A stretch of 64,000 nt of DNA from Pseudomonas lini (GCF_030812475.1 NZ_JAUSSR010000004.1:186001-250000); one strand, 5' to 3'; counted from the first letter of the stretch, positions 44,235 through 52,891 are shown. Made by a program: numbers and translations. Notes: generated by a model from the letters alone, not told the origin.

Positions 44235-44336
44235 TGTAGGAGCGAGCTTGCTCGCGAAGGACGTTAACGATAACGCGTCCCTTCTGGTTGAACGCGTTGT
44301 CCTTGAGTCCATCGCGAGCAGGCTCGCTCCTACAGG
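44235..44336. repeat. REPIN between convergent genes
   Basis: TGTAGGAGCGAGCTTGCTCGCGA pairs with TCGCGAGCAGGCTCGCTCCTACA (single arms) between the sirtuin and the LysR gene. The spacer contains CGTTAACGATAACGCG, similar to the spacers at 3659 and 57772. Confidence 0.8.
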
Positions 44337-44345
44337 GGACTGTGA

Positions 44346-45248
44346 TCAGCTCACGGAAACCTGCTCGCCGAGGTTTTCTTCTTTGAGAATATCGAACAAC
44401 GCCTGCGCCGCCGCCGACAGTTCCCCCCCAGGCTTGGTCAACACTCCGATCGCCCGCTCTACCACCGGATCGCGCAAGGTAATGCACCGCGCCCCCAGTT
44501 CGCGCATCTGCCCCGCGCACAGCGCCGGCACCGCGCTCACGCCCAACCCGCTGGCGACCATCCTTCCGACCGTCGCCAACTGGTGGCTTTCGAACTCCAC
44601 CGGCAATTTCATGCCCCGGGCCTGCAAGTGTTCTTCCAGCATCACCCGCACCGTCGACGGTCGCTGCAAGGTAATGAACGGCTCCTTGAGCAAGGTCTGC
44701 CAGTCGATGTCACCCAGTTCCGCCAGCGCAGAATCGTGCGGCACCACTGCCACAAACCTGTCCATGTACAACGGCGTGAATTCCAGCGACGAACTCTGCA
44801 TTGGCTCAAACGCCACCCCCAATTCCACCTGCCGGTCCCGCACCATTTCCAGCACTTGCTCGTTGATCACGTCGTTCACGGTGACGTTGACCTTGGGATA
44901 CCGCGCGCGGAACGTCTTGAGGATCGGTGGCAGCAGGTTGCCGGCAAACGAAGGCATGGCGGCCAGGGTCACGCGACCGCGCTGCAGGGTGAAACGCTGG
45001 CGTAGCTCATCCTCGGCATTGTCCCAGTCGGCTATCAGGCGCCGTGCCAGCGGCACCAGCGACTCGCCTTCCGGGGTCAGTGCCACATTGCGCGTGTTGC
45101 GGGTGAACAAACGCCCGCCCAGGCCCTCCTCCAGCGCCTTGATGGTCAGGCTCAACGCCGACTGCGACAGGTGCAAACGCTCGCAGGCCACGGCAAAGCT
45201 CAGGCTCTGGGCCACAGCCAGGAAGGCACGGATCTGCTTGACTGTCAT
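44346..45248 (-). CDS. dhcR: LysR-family regulator, DhcR-like
   Basis: A 300-residue LysR-type regulator with the helix-turn-helix in residues 3-60 (IRAFLAVAQSLSFAVACERLHLSQSALSLTIKALEEGLGG, shown here only to mark the region) and a normal effector domain. The ATG at 45248 is chosen over an extension to 45350 that only translates a REP element. It is divergent from a CoA-transferase/thiolase operon. In P. aeruginosa the same arrangement is dhcR (PA1998) with dhcA-dhcB-atoB, where DhcR activates the genes for dehydrocarnitine breakdown. That parallel is my basis for the symbol. Confidence 0.78.
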   Translation of the reverse strand: MTVKQIRAFLAVAQSLSFAVACERLHLSQSALSLTIKALEEGLGGRLFTRNTRNVALTPEGESLVPLARRLIADWDNAEDELRQRFTLQRGRVTLAAMPSFAGNLLPPILKTFRARYPKVNVTVNDVINEQVLEMVRDRQVELGVAFEPMQSSSLEFTPLYMDRFVAVVPHDSALAELGDIDWQTLLKEPFITLQRPSTVRVMLEEHLQARGMKLPVEFESHQLATVGRMVASGLGVSAVPALCAGQMRELGARCITLRDPVVERAIGVLTKPGGELSAAAQALFDILKEENLGEQVSVS

Positions 45249-45278
45249 GAACACTGTCTCCAACGTGAACGCATTCCC

Positions 45279-45400
45279 TGTAGGAGCCGGCTTGCCAGCG
45301 AAGGGGCCCGAGAGCCCTCCGCGGTCCTTCACTGGTTCGGCGGCGTTCAACTGGCCGCCTTTGCTGCGGTGCGACGATCCGACAAGCCAGCCCCTACAGA
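45279..45400. repeat. Hybrid REP pair in the dhcR/dhcA divergent region
   Basis: TGTAGGAGCCGGCTTGCCAG at left; at right TTTGCTG, the insert CGGTGCGACGATCCGACAAG, and CCAGCCCCTACA. The rest of the 269-bp divergent region (45401-45510) is AT-rich and should hold the promoters, but I find no clear operator. Confidence 0.7.
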
Positions 45401-45517
45401 TTAGTGAGTTTTATCTATCAATCTACCTTAAAAATCAACTTAACAAATCAATCCAGCAGCGAGACACTCCATTCCATTCGGCTAGCCAGCCGCCCATAAA
45501 GAATAAAAGAGGTGCAT

Positions 45518-46216
45518 ATGGCAGGTTTCGACAAGCGCGTCAGTTCCTACGAGCAAGCGTTGGCAGGTCTTGAAGACGGCATGACCGTGATCGCCGGCGG
45601 CTTCGGCCTCTGCGGCATCCCGGAAAACCTGATCGCCGAGATCAAGCGCAAGGGCACCCGTGACCTCACGGTGGTTTCCAACAACTGTGGCGTCGACGGT
45701 TTCGGCCTCGGCGTGCTGCTGGAAGACCGACAGATCCGCAAAGTGGTGGCCTCCTACGTCGGTGAGAACAAACTGTTCGAAGACCAACTGCTCAAAGGCG
45801 AAATCGAAGTCGTCCTGACCCCCCAAGGCACCCTCGCTGAAAAAATGCGCGCGGGCGGTGCCGGCATCCCCGCGTTCTTCACTGCCACCGGCGTCGGCAC
45901 CCCGGTCGCCGAAGGCAAGGAAGTGCGTGAATTCCACGGTCGCCAGTACCTGATGGAAGAATCCATCACCGGTGACTTCGCCATCGTCAAAGGCTGGAAA
46001 GCCGACCATTTCGGCAACGTGATCTATCGCCACACCGCTCAGAACTTCAACCCGCTGGCCGCCACTGCCGGGAAGATCACCGTGGTCGAAGTCGAAGAAA
46101 TCGTCGAACCCGGCGAGCTGGACCCGGCGCAGATCCACACCCCTGGCATCTACGTCGACCGGGTCATTTGCGGCACGTTCGAAAAGCGCATCGAACAGCG
46201 CACCGTGCGTAAGTGA
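45518..46216 (+). CDS. dhcA: 3-oxoacid CoA-transferase subunit A (DhcA-like)
   Basis: A 232-residue alpha subunit of a family I CoA transferase. The glycine-rich opening [20 protein letters not shown] is typical, as are [23 protein letters not shown] and [22 protein letters not shown]. It acts with the next gene's product as a heterotetramer, moving CoA from succinyl-CoA or acetyl-CoA to a 3-oxoacid. By position it corresponds to dhcA of P. aeruginosa (3-dehydrocarnitine); acetoacetate is the alternative. The start is the ATG at 45518 with AGAGG 6 bases upstream, not the GTG at 45512. Confidence 0.87.
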   Translation: MAGFDKRVSSYEQALAGLEDGMTVIAGGFGLCGIPENLIAEIKRKGTRDLTVVSNNCGVDGFGLGVLLEDRQIRKVVASYVGENKLFEDQLLKGEIEVVLTPQGTLAEKMRAGGAGIPAFFTATGVGTPVAEGKEVREFHGRQYLMEESITGDFAIVKGWKADHFGNVIYRHTAQNFNPLAATAGKITVVEVEEIVEPGELDPAQIHTPGIYVDRVICGTFEKRIEQRTVRK

Positions 46217-46252
46217 TCCCCTGCCCCCGGACCGAATGAAGGAATAACAACA

Positions 46253-46918
46253 ATGGCACTTTCCCGCGAACAAATGGCTCAACGCGTCGCCCGCGAAATG
46301 CAGGACGGCTTCTACGTGAACCTGGGCATCGGCATTCCGACCCTGGTCGCCAACTACATCCCTGAAGGCATGGAAGTCATGCTGCAGTCGGAAAACGGCC
46401 TGCTCGGCATGGGTCCCTTTCCTACGGAAGAAACCATCGATGCCGACATGATCAACGCCGGCAAGCAAACCGTGACCGCGCGTATCGGCGCTTCGATCTT
46501 TTCCTCGGCCGAGTCCTTCGCGATGATTCGCGGCGGTCATGTCGACCTGACCGTGCTCGGTGCCTTTGAAGTGGACGTGCAAGGCAACATTGCCTCGTGG
46601 ATGATCCCGGGCAAGCTGGTCAAGGGCATGGGCGGCGCCATGGACCTGGTGGCCGGCGCAGACAACATCATCGTCATCATGACCCACGCGTCCAAGGACG
46701 GAGAATCCAAGCTCCTGTCCAAATGCAGCCTGCCGCTGACCGGCGCCGGTTGCATCAAGCGTGTCCTGACCGACCTGGCCTATCTTGAAATCGAAAACGG
46801 CGCGTTCATTCTCAAGGAACGCGCGCCGGGCGTCAGCGTCGAGGAAATCGTCGCCAAGACCGCCGGCAAACTGATCGTGCCCGATCACGTCCCGGAAATG
46901 CAGTTCGCTGCCCAGTGA
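46253..46918 (+). CDS. dhcB: 3-oxoacid CoA-transferase subunit B (DhcB-like)
   Basis: The 221-residue beta subunit of the CoA transferase. The catalytic glutamate is in [12 protein letters not shown], at about residue 47. Other family stretches are [32 protein letters not shown] and [21 protein letters not shown] lies before the ATG, 36 bases after dhcA. It is followed 11 bases later by the thiolase gene, so one transcript makes the complete CoA activation and cleavage route. Confidence 0.88.
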   Translation: MALSREQMAQRVAREMQDGFYVNLGIGIPTLVANYIPEGMEVMLQSENGLLGMGPFPTEETIDADMINAGKQTVTARIGASIFSSAESFAMIRGGHVDLTVLGAFEVDVQGNIASWMIPGKLVKGMGGAMDLVAGADNIIVIMTHASKDGESKLLSKCSLPLTGAGCIKRVLTDLAYLEIENGAFILKERAPGVSVEEIVAKTAGKLIVPDHVPEMQFAAQ

Positions 46919-46929
46919 GGAATCTTTCC

Positions 46930-48111
46930 ATGCAAGAAGTCGTCATTGTCGCCGCCACCCGTACCGCCATCGGCAGTTTCCAGGGCGCCCTGGCCAACGT
47001 GTCCGCGGTTGATCTCGGGGCTGCGGTGATCCGTCAGTTGCTGGCGCAAACCGGTCTGGACGTTGCCGAAGTCGATGAAGTGATCATGGGCCAGGTCTTG
47101 ACCGCCGGCGCCGGACAGAACCCTGCGCGCCAGTCCGCTATCAAAGCCGGCCTGCCGTTTACCGTGCCGGCGATGACCCTGAACAAGGTCTGCGGTTCGG
47201 GCCTGAAAGCCCTGCATTTGGCCACCCAGGCCATTCGCTGCGGCGATGCCGACGTGATCATCGCCGGCGGCCAGGAAAACATGAGCCTGTCCAACTACGT
47301 CATGCCCGGCGCTCGCACCGGTCTGCGCATGGGTCACGCACAAATCGTCGACACCATGATCAGCGACGGGCTTTGGGATGCGTTCAACGATTACCACATG
47401 GGCATCACCGCCGAGAACCTGGCGCAAAAGTACAACCTGACCCGCGAACAACAGGACGCCTTCGCCGCGGCTTCGCAGCAGAAAGCCACGGCAGCCATCG
47501 AAGCCGGGCGTTTTGCCGAAGAGATCACGCCGATCCTGATTCCGCAGCGCAAGGGCGATCCGCTGTCCTTCGCCACCGATGAACAGCCAAGGGCCGGCAC
47601 CACCGCCGAAGCCCTGGGCAAGCTCAAGGCCGCCTTCAAGAAGGAGGGTTCGGTGACTGCCGGTAACGCCTCGTCCCTGAACGACGGCGCCGCCGCCGTA
47701 ATCCTGATGAGCGCGGAAAAAGCCAAGGCCCTGGGTTTGCCGGTGCTGGCGAAAATCGCCGCCTACGCCAACGCGGGTGTCGACCCGGCCATCATGGGCA
47801 TCGGCCCGGTCTCGGCCACCCGCCGTTGCCTGGACAAGGCCGGCTGGTCGATCGATCAGCTTGAGCTGGTTGAGGCCAACGAAGCGTTTGCCGCGCAATC
47901 CCTGGCGGTGGCCAAGGACCTGGAGTGGGACCTGGACAAGGTCAACGTCAACGGTGGCGCCATCGCCCTCGGTCACCCGATCGGAGCCTCGGGTTGCCGG
48001 GTGCTGGTGACCTTGCTGCATGAAATGATCAAGCGTGACGCCAAGAAAGGCCTCGCCACCCTGTGCATCGGCGGTGGCCAGGGCGTGGCCCTGGCGATCG
48101 AGCGGGCGTAA
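46930..48111 (+). CDS. atoB: Acetyl-CoA acetyltransferase (thiolase)
   Basis: A 393-residue thiolase that splits acetoacetyl-CoA to two acetyl-CoA. The acyl-accepting Cys is at about 88 in [12 protein letters not shown], the His in [14 protein letters not shown], and the second active Cys at about 379 in [16 protein letters not shown] lies 8 bases before the ATG at 46930; a GTG at 46915 overlapping the dhcB stop is less likely. As the third gene of the operon it would turn the product of the CoA transferase into acetyl-CoA for the central metabolism. Confidence 0.92.
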   Translation: MQEVVIVAATRTAIGSFQGALANVSAVDLGAAVIRQLLAQTGLDVAEVDEVIMGQVLTAGAGQNPARQSAIKAGLPFTVPAMTLNKVCGSGLKALHLATQAIRCGDADVIIAGGQENMSLSNYVMPGARTGLRMGHAQIVDTMISDGLWDAFNDYHMGITAENLAQKYNLTREQQDAFAAASQQKATAAIEAGRFAEEITPILIPQRKGDPLSFATDEQPRAGTTAEALGKLKAAFKKEGSVTAGNASSLNDGAAAVILMSAEKAKALGLPVLAKIAAYANAGVDPAIMGIGPVSATRRCLDKAGWSIDQLELVEANEAFAAQSLAVAKDLEWDLDKVNVNGGAIALGHPIGASGCRVLVTLLHEMIKRDAKKGLATLCIGGGQGVALAIERA

Positions 48112-48168
48112 AGCGTTCAACAGACTGCGTCGGGGGCCCACGAAGAACCGTCGCAGCCTGGCAACACC

Positions 48169-48194
48169 CCCGGTGCGACTCACGTCGCACCGGG
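48169..48194 (+). terminator. Terminator hairpin of the dhcAB-atoB operon
   Basis: CCCGGTGCGAC (48169-48179), loop TCAC, GTCGCACCGGG (48184-48194): a perfect 11-bp stem 57 bases after the atoB stop, followed by a pyrimidine-rich TCTCCCCATT. Confidence 0.65.
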
Positions 48195-48226
48195 TCTCCC
48201 CATTACCGGGCTGTCAACCCGTACCC

Positions 48227-48317
48227 TGTAGGAGCTGGCTTGCCAGCGAAGGCCATGGGTCAGCTACATTGATGTTGCCTGACACTCCGCCTTCGCTGGC
48301 AAGCCAGCTCCTACAGG
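48227..48317. repeat. REPIN after the thiolase operon
   Basis: TGTAGGAGCTGGCTTGCCAG and its inverse CTGGCAAGCCAGCTCCTACA around a spacer GTCAGCTACATTGATGTTGC and on, nearly the reverse complement of the spacer at 3924-4015. Confidence 0.85.
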
Positions 48318-48354
48318 TGACCGTGGTGATATCAAGCCCTTTTAATATCCTGTC

Positions 48355-48364
48355 TTGTATACAA
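48355..48364. promoter_or_regulatory. Palindrome TTGTATACAA before the membrane protein gene
   Basis: A perfect 10-bp palindrome in an AT-rich 80-bp stretch before the gene at 48400; TATACAAT within it could also be a -10 box. The palindrome resembles operators of FadR-type GntR regulators, but no such gene is nearby. Confidence 0.35.
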
Positions 48365-48399
48365 TATTGCCCCATATATAAAGCAATCCTTCCTCGACG

Positions 48400-49233
48400 A
48401 TGCTAACGTTACTTCTCCCTCAGGTCGGAGATGCGTGCGTGCTGTTGCTCAAACTGCTGGTAATTCCCGGGTTTCTCTTGCTGATTTCCCTCGCGGGCAA
48501 ACGTTGGGGACCTAGCGTCGCGGGCTGGCTATCGGGTTTGCCGGTGGTGGTCGGGCCGATCCTGTTTTTCCTCGCCATCGAGCAAGGCCAGGTGTTCGCC
48601 GCTCAATCGGCGACCGCAGCGTTGTCGGCGATGTTCGCCATGATTGCCTTCTGCGTGACCTATGCCCAGGTCGCCCAACGCACGGGATGGCCGTGGGCGC
48701 TGGTTATTTCGCTGGCGGTCTGGGCTTGCGCGGCCGTGACGCTGTCTTTGATCCCGCCGTCGTTGACGTTGTCGGTGATCGCCGCCGCGATCGCCTTGCT
48801 GGCCGCGCCCTGGTTGTTCCCCAAGGTGCAGCCCGTCGTTGCCGGCCCGGCACCGAAGTCCGACAAACTACTGTTGCGCATGATGGCCGGCGCCCTGCTG
48901 ACCCTGGCCGTCACGCTGCTGGCCAGCACCGTCGGTGAACGCTGGAGTGGCCTGCTCGCGGTGTTCCCGGTCCTGGGCAGCGTGATGGCGGTGTTCTCCC
49001 AGCAAACCCGTGGACCGGCCTTTACTGCGGCCTTGCTGCGGGCCACCGCGACCGGGATGTATTCGTTTGCCGCGTTCTGCCTGGTCCTGGCATTGACCTT
49101 GCCCAGCATGGGCCTGAGCGGGTTCGGGCTCGGCGTCGCGGTGTCCGTGGCCATGCTCGGGGTCACCAAACGCCTGCTGGCAAAGCCGGCGAAACCTGTG
49201 CCCGAGGTTGGAGGGCCGGTAATCCGGCGCTAG
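48400..49233 (+). CDS. Multi-spanning inner-membrane protein with internal repeat
   Basis: An unrecognised hydrophobic protein of 277 residues with about eight to nine membrane segments. Two halves resemble each other: KRWGPSVAGWLSGLPVVVGPIL near residue 27 and ERWSGLLAVFPVLGSVMAVF near 185, each then followed by a Q and a small-residue helix. So it arose by duplication, as many small transporters did. The start may be the ATG at 48400 or the GTG at 48439, which has GGAG 9 bases upstream and starts just before the first helix. It stands alone after the thiolase operon. Confidence 0.65.
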   Translation: MLTLLLPQVGDACVLLLKLLVIPGFLLLISLAGKRWGPSVAGWLSGLPVVVGPILFFLAIEQGQVFAAQSATAALSAMFAMIAFCVTYAQVAQRTGWPWALVISLAVWACAAVTLSLIPPSLTLSVIAAAIALLAAPWLFPKVQPVVAGPAPKSDKLLLRMMAGALLTLAVTLLASTVGERWSGLLAVFPVLGSVMAVFSQQTRGPAFTAALLRATATGMYSFAAFCLVLALTLPSMGLSGFGLGVAVSVAMLGVTKRLLAKPAKPVPEVGGPVIRR

Positions 49234-49408
49234 CTGTTCTTCCGGCTGGCGGTCGAAGGTCGCTTGCCCGACGAGTTGAAATAACCGACCGGTCCGCAGC
49301 GGAACCAGTTGTCGTAATCCATCCCCGGCGATGCACGGCACAGTGTGAGTGCACCGGACTCTGTGGGATCATCGCCCGCCAAAGCGCGAGCATCCCTGGA
49401 GATTCTGA

Positions 49409-49996
49409 ATGTCATTGTTGAGTAAAAAAACCGTCGTCCTGTTGCTGATGGCGGTCGCCGGCTTCGTCGCGTTGAATGCACAGGCCGCCAAGGCGCCGGC
49501 CAGCGACAAGGCGCCGGTACAGAAAGTGTCGATGCTGGGCGGCAAGTTCAAGTTCACCTTGCCCAAGGGCTTTATCGCCACCCCGTTGCCCGCCGGTGAC
49601 GCGGCGACCGGTACCGCCGGGGCAACGGGCACCATGTACACCAACAACACCACCAAAACCGTGGTGATTGCGGCTGAAAACACCATTCCCGGCGGCGTCA
49701 CCGTCAAGGACAACGACGGTCAGTTCCTCGACTCCGCCGTGTCCAATTTCGCCACCGAGCAAGCTGCCGCGCTGCCGGACTTCACCAAACTCAGCGAGAA
49801 AAGCCTGACCCAGAAAGGCACGGGCCTGGGCCTGCGGCAGATCGACAGCACCGCCACCCAAGGCGGCGGCAAAACCCTCGACACCACGCTGATGGCCGCG
49901 TCCAGCAAGCGCATGGCGATCGTTCAGGTGATTTCCCGCCTCAGCGACAATGCCGGCCACGAGGCGCTGGTCAAACAGATCGTCGCGGGCAAGTAA
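49409..49996 (+). CDS. Exported protein of unknown function (DcrB-like size)
   Basis: A 195-residue protein with a clear signal peptide (KKTVVLLLMAVAGFVALNAQA, cleavage after AQA). The mature part starts AKAPASDKAPVQKVSMLGGKFKFTLPKGFIA; this F-KFTLP-GF opening and the later KTVVIAAENTIPGG resemble DcrB-type periplasmic proteins, but I am not certain. No cysteines are present. It is convergent with the esterase gene, whose stop lies 3 bases away. The 175 bp upstream have no repeats. Confidence 0.6.
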   Translation: MSLLSKKTVVLLLMAVAGFVALNAQAAKAPASDKAPVQKVSMLGGKFKFTLPKGFIATPLPAGDAATGTAGATGTMYTNNTTKTVVIAAENTIPGGVTVKDNDGQFLDSAVSNFATEQAAALPDFTKLSEKSLTQKGTGLGLRQIDSTATQGGGKTLDTTLMAASSKRMAIVQVISRLSDNAGHEALVKQIVAGK

Positions 49997-49999
49997 CCA

Positions 50000-50716
50000 T
50001 CAGGGATTGAGACGCTGCAACCAGGCGCTCAAATCCTGCATTTCCGTAGCGCTGATGCTATGACCGACACCCGGGTAGGCATGGAACTCAGGCTTGAGTG
50101 ACAGGCTCTGCAACAGCTTGTCAGCGTCAGTGCCATCGTTGTACGGCAGGCGTTTGTCAGCCGTGCCATGACCGATGAAAATCGCCAGCGACCGGCGTTT
50201 TTCATCAGGTTTGAGCTCGGACTTGAGCACCGGCAGAATCCGTCCGCTCAACGCCGCAATGCCGCCTACCGCCTCGGGCTGACGCAGCGCCATCTCGTAG
50301 GACATGATTGCCCCCTGGCTGAAGCCCACCAGGAACACCTTGTCTGGTTGGGTGTGATATTTGTTCGCCGCCTGTGCGATGAAATCCTGCAGCCTCTGCG
50401 CGCTGGACTTCAGATCATCGGTTTCGCCGTTATAGGCACCGGTGCCTTTTTCGCGAAACCACTTGTAACTACCCTCCTCCATCACCATCGGTGCCCGCAC
50501 CGACAGGTAGTTGTATTGCGCGGGCAATTCTTCCTTGATGTCGAACAGGTCATGTTCGTTACTGCCGTAACCGTGGAGGAAAATCACCAGGGGTCGATCG
50601 CGGGATTCGGCGTGGGTCTGCTCCAGGTAGTTGAGCGGCAGATCGGTTTGCAGCGGGGATTGAGCGTGGACAGCGGCGGATGCCAGCAGCGTCAGCAGGG
50701 CAAAAAACTTCAGCAT
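50000..50716 (-). CDS. Exported carboxylesterase/phospholipase (alpha/beta hydrolase)
   Basis: A 238-residue hydrolase of the acyl-protein-thioesterase/esterase group. A signal peptide MLKFFALLTLLASAAVHA is followed by the oxyanion-hole motif VIFLHGYGSNEHD, the nucleophile motif VGFSQGAIMS, the Asp in FIGHGTADKRLPY and the His in YPGVGHSIS. So the catalytic triad is complete, and the enzyme should act in the periplasm. Cytoplasmic homologues lack the signal. It is a single gene. Confidence 0.83.
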   Translation of the reverse strand: MLKFFALLTLLASAAVHAQSPLQTDLPLNYLEQTHAESRDRPLVIFLHGYGSNEHDLFDIKEELPAQYNYLSVRAPMVMEEGSYKWFREKGTGAYNGETDDLKSSAQRLQDFIAQAANKYHTQPDKVFLVGFSQGAIMSYEMALRQPEAVGGIAALSGRILPVLKSELKPDEKRRSLAIFIGHGTADKRLPYNDGTDADKLLQSLSLKPEFHAYPGVGHSISATEMQDLSAWLQRLNP

Positions 50717-50822
50717 AAACCTTCCTTCACAGGTGCAGGATTCGGCTAGAGCCTAACACTGTGAAACGGGAAGTCGATGATGGCCCGGGGATCGGCATCG
50801 CCGCCTGGGCCATCTTCGCTGA

Positions 50823-51113
50823 TCAATGGCCGTAAACGTCGAAGTCGAAGTATTTGTCCTGCACTTGCTTGTACTTGCCATTGGCGCGGATTTCGGTGAT
50901 GGCGGTGTTGAACTTGTCCGCCAGCTCTTTATCGCCCTTGCGCACGGCGATACCGGCACCGCCGCCGAAGTACTTGGCGTCTTTATAGCTCGGGCCGACA
51001 AACGCGAAGCCCTTGCCCGCGTCGGTTTTCAGGAAGCCTTCGTCGAGGTTGACCGAGTCGGCCATCATCCTTATGGAAAAATCGTAGTCGGCGCCAGCCC
51101 AGACACCGATGCC
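50823..51113 (-). pseudogene. 3' remnant of an arginine/ornithine-type periplasmic binding protein gene
   Basis: The last ~80 codons of an amino acid ABC-transporter binding protein remain: MADSVNLDEGFLKTDAGKGF, then GGGAGIAVRKGDKELADKFN and the ending GKYKQVQDKYFDFDVYGH. This is the C-terminal end of the AotJ/HisJ family, which normally has about 255-260 residues. In front of it, the sequence loses similarity and runs straight into the end of cobF (stop at 51115), where no start codon or signal peptide exists. So about two thirds of the gene is gone. The preserved part has no internal stop, hence the loss is recent. Confidence 0.8.
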
Positions 51114-51114
51114 C

Positions 51115-51870
51115 TCAAGGCTTGCGCAGCAAATAGGTATCCATGATCCACCCATTGGCCAGCCGCGCCGCCTTGCGCACGCGCTCGATCTCATCCGCCA
51201 CCTCCCCAAGTTTGCCGCGGACGAGAATCTCATCCGGCGTTCCCAGGTAGGCGCCCCAGTAAATCTCCGTGTCCTGATCCGCCACCTGATGGTAGGAATC
51301 TTCAGCATCGAGCATCACCACCAGGCTGTCGGCATCGCTCACCTGCCCCGCCGCAAGCCTGCGGCCGGTGGTGATTTCAATCGAGCGGCCGATGCGATTC
51401 AGCGGCACCTTGTGTCGAGCCGCCAGGGCCTGGACGCTGGTGATGCCGGGGATCACTTCGAACTCGAACACGCAACGCCCCGAGGCCAGAATCGCCTGCA
51501 GGATCCTTATGGTGCTGTCATACAACGCCGGGTCGCCCCACACCAGAAAACCGGCGCACTGCTCGTCGGTCATTTCCTCATTGATCAACCGTTCAAAGGT
51601 CAGTTGCTTGGCAAGGTTCAGGTCATCCACGCTGGTCTTGTAGTCCACATCACCCCGCTCACGCTCCGGGCTCTGGGCTTGGACGAAGCGATAAGCGCGA
51701 TCGGTGATGTAGCGATCGCAGATCTCCCGGCGCAGGTCGATCAGTTTGTCTTTGCTCTGGCCCTTGTCCATGAGGAAAAACACATCGACCAGGTTCAGCG
51801 CTTTCACCGCTTGCATCGTGATGTAGTCGGGGTTGCCGGCACCGATGCCGATGACCAGAAGTTTCTTCAT
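51115..51870 (-). CDS. cobF: Precorrin-6A synthase (deacetylating)
   Basis: A 251-residue SAM-dependent C1-methyltransferase of the aerobic cobalamin pathway. It has the tetrapyrrole methylase pattern: LLVIGIGAGNPDYITMQAVK at the start, FLVWGDPALYDST near 110, and VIPGITSVQALAARHKVPLN near 143. CobF releases acetate while methylating precorrin-5. The ATG at 51870 shares one base with the stop of the histidine phosphatase gene (TGATG), so the two are coupled. No other cobalamin genes are in the window. It ends directly at the binding-protein remnant. Confidence 0.9.
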   Translation of the reverse strand: MKKLLVIGIGAGNPDYITMQAVKALNLVDVFFLMDKGQSKDKLIDLRREICDRYITDRAYRFVQAQSPERERGDVDYKTSVDDLNLAKQLTFERLINEEMTDEQCAGFLVWGDPALYDSTIRILQAILASGRCVFEFEVIPGITSVQALAARHKVPLNRIGRSIEITTGRRLAAGQVSDADSLVVMLDAEDSYHQVADQDTEIYWGAYLGTPDEILVRGKLGEVADEIERVRKAARLANGWIMDTYLLRKP

Positions 51871-52442
51871 CAATATGTTTCCTCAAGTTCCGTGCCGGTT
51901 AAACGCAAGCGCCAGCAACCGTTGAACCGTAGCTCGATGGCTGACAGCGGCTCGACATCGATCAGATTGAACGCCGCGGCGTGCAGCGTTTGAGTCAGCG
52001 CGGCGCGAATGACAAACGGGTGAGTGATGGCAACGATGTGCCCCGGCGTCGCTTCGAGTGTCGTCAGCCAGGCGGCCACCCGTTCGCCGAGTTGCGTCAC
52101 CGATTCGCCGCCATGGGGGGCTGAATCAGGGTCGTCGAGCCATGCCTGAAGCATTTGCGGTTCGGATTTTTGCAAATCGTCGATCCGCCTGCCTTTCCAG
52201 CGTCCGAAATCACAGTCCCTCAGCGCCGGGACCACCTCCATGTCGCGGCCGAACAACCCGGCAGTTTGCCGGGTTCGCAGTTCGGGGCCGCAGAGTAGAC
52301 GCGGCGTGCCACTGAACCGCGCGCGACGGGAATCCATCGCCAGTTGCCCGGCCATCTCTAGCGGCTCATCTGTAGGAAAACGCCCAAATTTCTGTGCGAC
52401 GGTTCTAGCGTGGCACATCAGCGTTAAACGGGTCGACTGCAC
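51870..52442 (-). CDS. Histidine phosphatase family protein (CobC-like position)
   Basis: A 190-residue member of the histidine phosphatase superfamily, upstream of and coupled to cobF. The catalytic His is in the N-terminal motif LTLMCHARTVAQ; the usual RHG is CHA here, so the Arg before the His is replaced by Cys. The second half of the site is present: ELRTRQTAGLF, PHGGES, and the late His in AITHPFVIRA. By position it may be the alpha-ribazole phosphatase (CobC) type. The changed motif leaves its activity open. Confidence 0.75.
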   Translation of the reverse strand: MQSTRLTLMCHARTVAQKFGRFPTDEPLEMAGQLAMDSRRARFSGTPRLLCGPELRTRQTAGLFGRDMEVVPALRDCDFGRWKGRRIDDLQKSEPQMLQAWLDDPDSAPHGGESVTQLGERVAAWLTTLEATPGHIVAITHPFVIRAALTQTLHAAAFNLIDVEPLSAIELRFNGCWRLRLTGTELEETY

Positions 52443-52768
52443 GAATCATCACTCTGTTGAAAGGAAAAGACAGCTTCACACCGTCGATAATCGGGTAATT
52501 GTGCCGCAAGTTGCGCAATCGGGCGCGTTTCGTTTCAGTGATTGCACACAGTGTCCGGCTCGAAAATCGGCTATCTCCGATACCTTTATAGGCGATGGCC
52601 TACAAGATCAGTCGACATCGCCGTAGCCCCCGGCATACGGGCATTTCGCCCTGTTTTTCAGGCCTGGAAACACCGTGAAAAATTAACTAGACAGGGAGCG
52701 GAAGATAAATAAATACTGCTTTCCCGGATCAGCAATTGAACCTTACCACCCATCCAGCAGGAGCCCGG
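52443..52768. other. Divergent intergenic region without a gene
   Basis: These 326 bp lie between the leftward cob genes and the rightward small frame/aruFG. They hold no REP and no frame with a ribosome site. A short stem GGGC-ATTTC-GCCC followed by TGTTTTT (52640 region) resembles a weak rightward terminator. An AT-rich segment with TAAATAAATACT near 52707-52718 could be a promoter. I see no cobalamin riboswitch. Confidence 0.4.
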
Positions 52769-52891
52769 ATGCCCCCTCTCAACGACAACAATGACCGCCT
52801 CGACTCCCCTGCGCTCAGTTGCAAGCTCAACGGCTATTTCAACAAAAAACCGCTCGCCGGCACGGTGCAGCGCTACCCCACCAACGACTGA
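52769..52891 (+). CDS. 40-residue small reading frame before aruFG
   Basis: A short frame of 40 codons with a good ribosome site: AGGAG stands 6 bases before the ATG. The predicted peptide begins MPPLNDNNDRLDSPALSC, continues KLNGYFNKKPLAGTVQRYPT and ends ND. It has one cysteine and is hydrophilic. I do not recognise it. It may be a real small protein or a leader, since it sits 118 bases before aruF on the same strand. Translation of such a short frame cannot be proven from sequence. Confidence 0.5.
   Translation: MPPLNDNNDRLDSPALSCKLNGYFNKKPLAGTVQRYPTND

Noticed and set aside
45482..48183. Two long minus-strand frames (468 and 432 codons)
   Set aside because: They oppose dhcA, dhcB and atoB, whose active-site motifs are complete; no ribosome sites or domains.
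52443..52768. Cobalamin riboswitch before the cob genes
   Set aside because: I looked for the conserved B12-box and the usual multi-helix leader and saw neither; cobF is a biosynthetic gene not regularly under such control.
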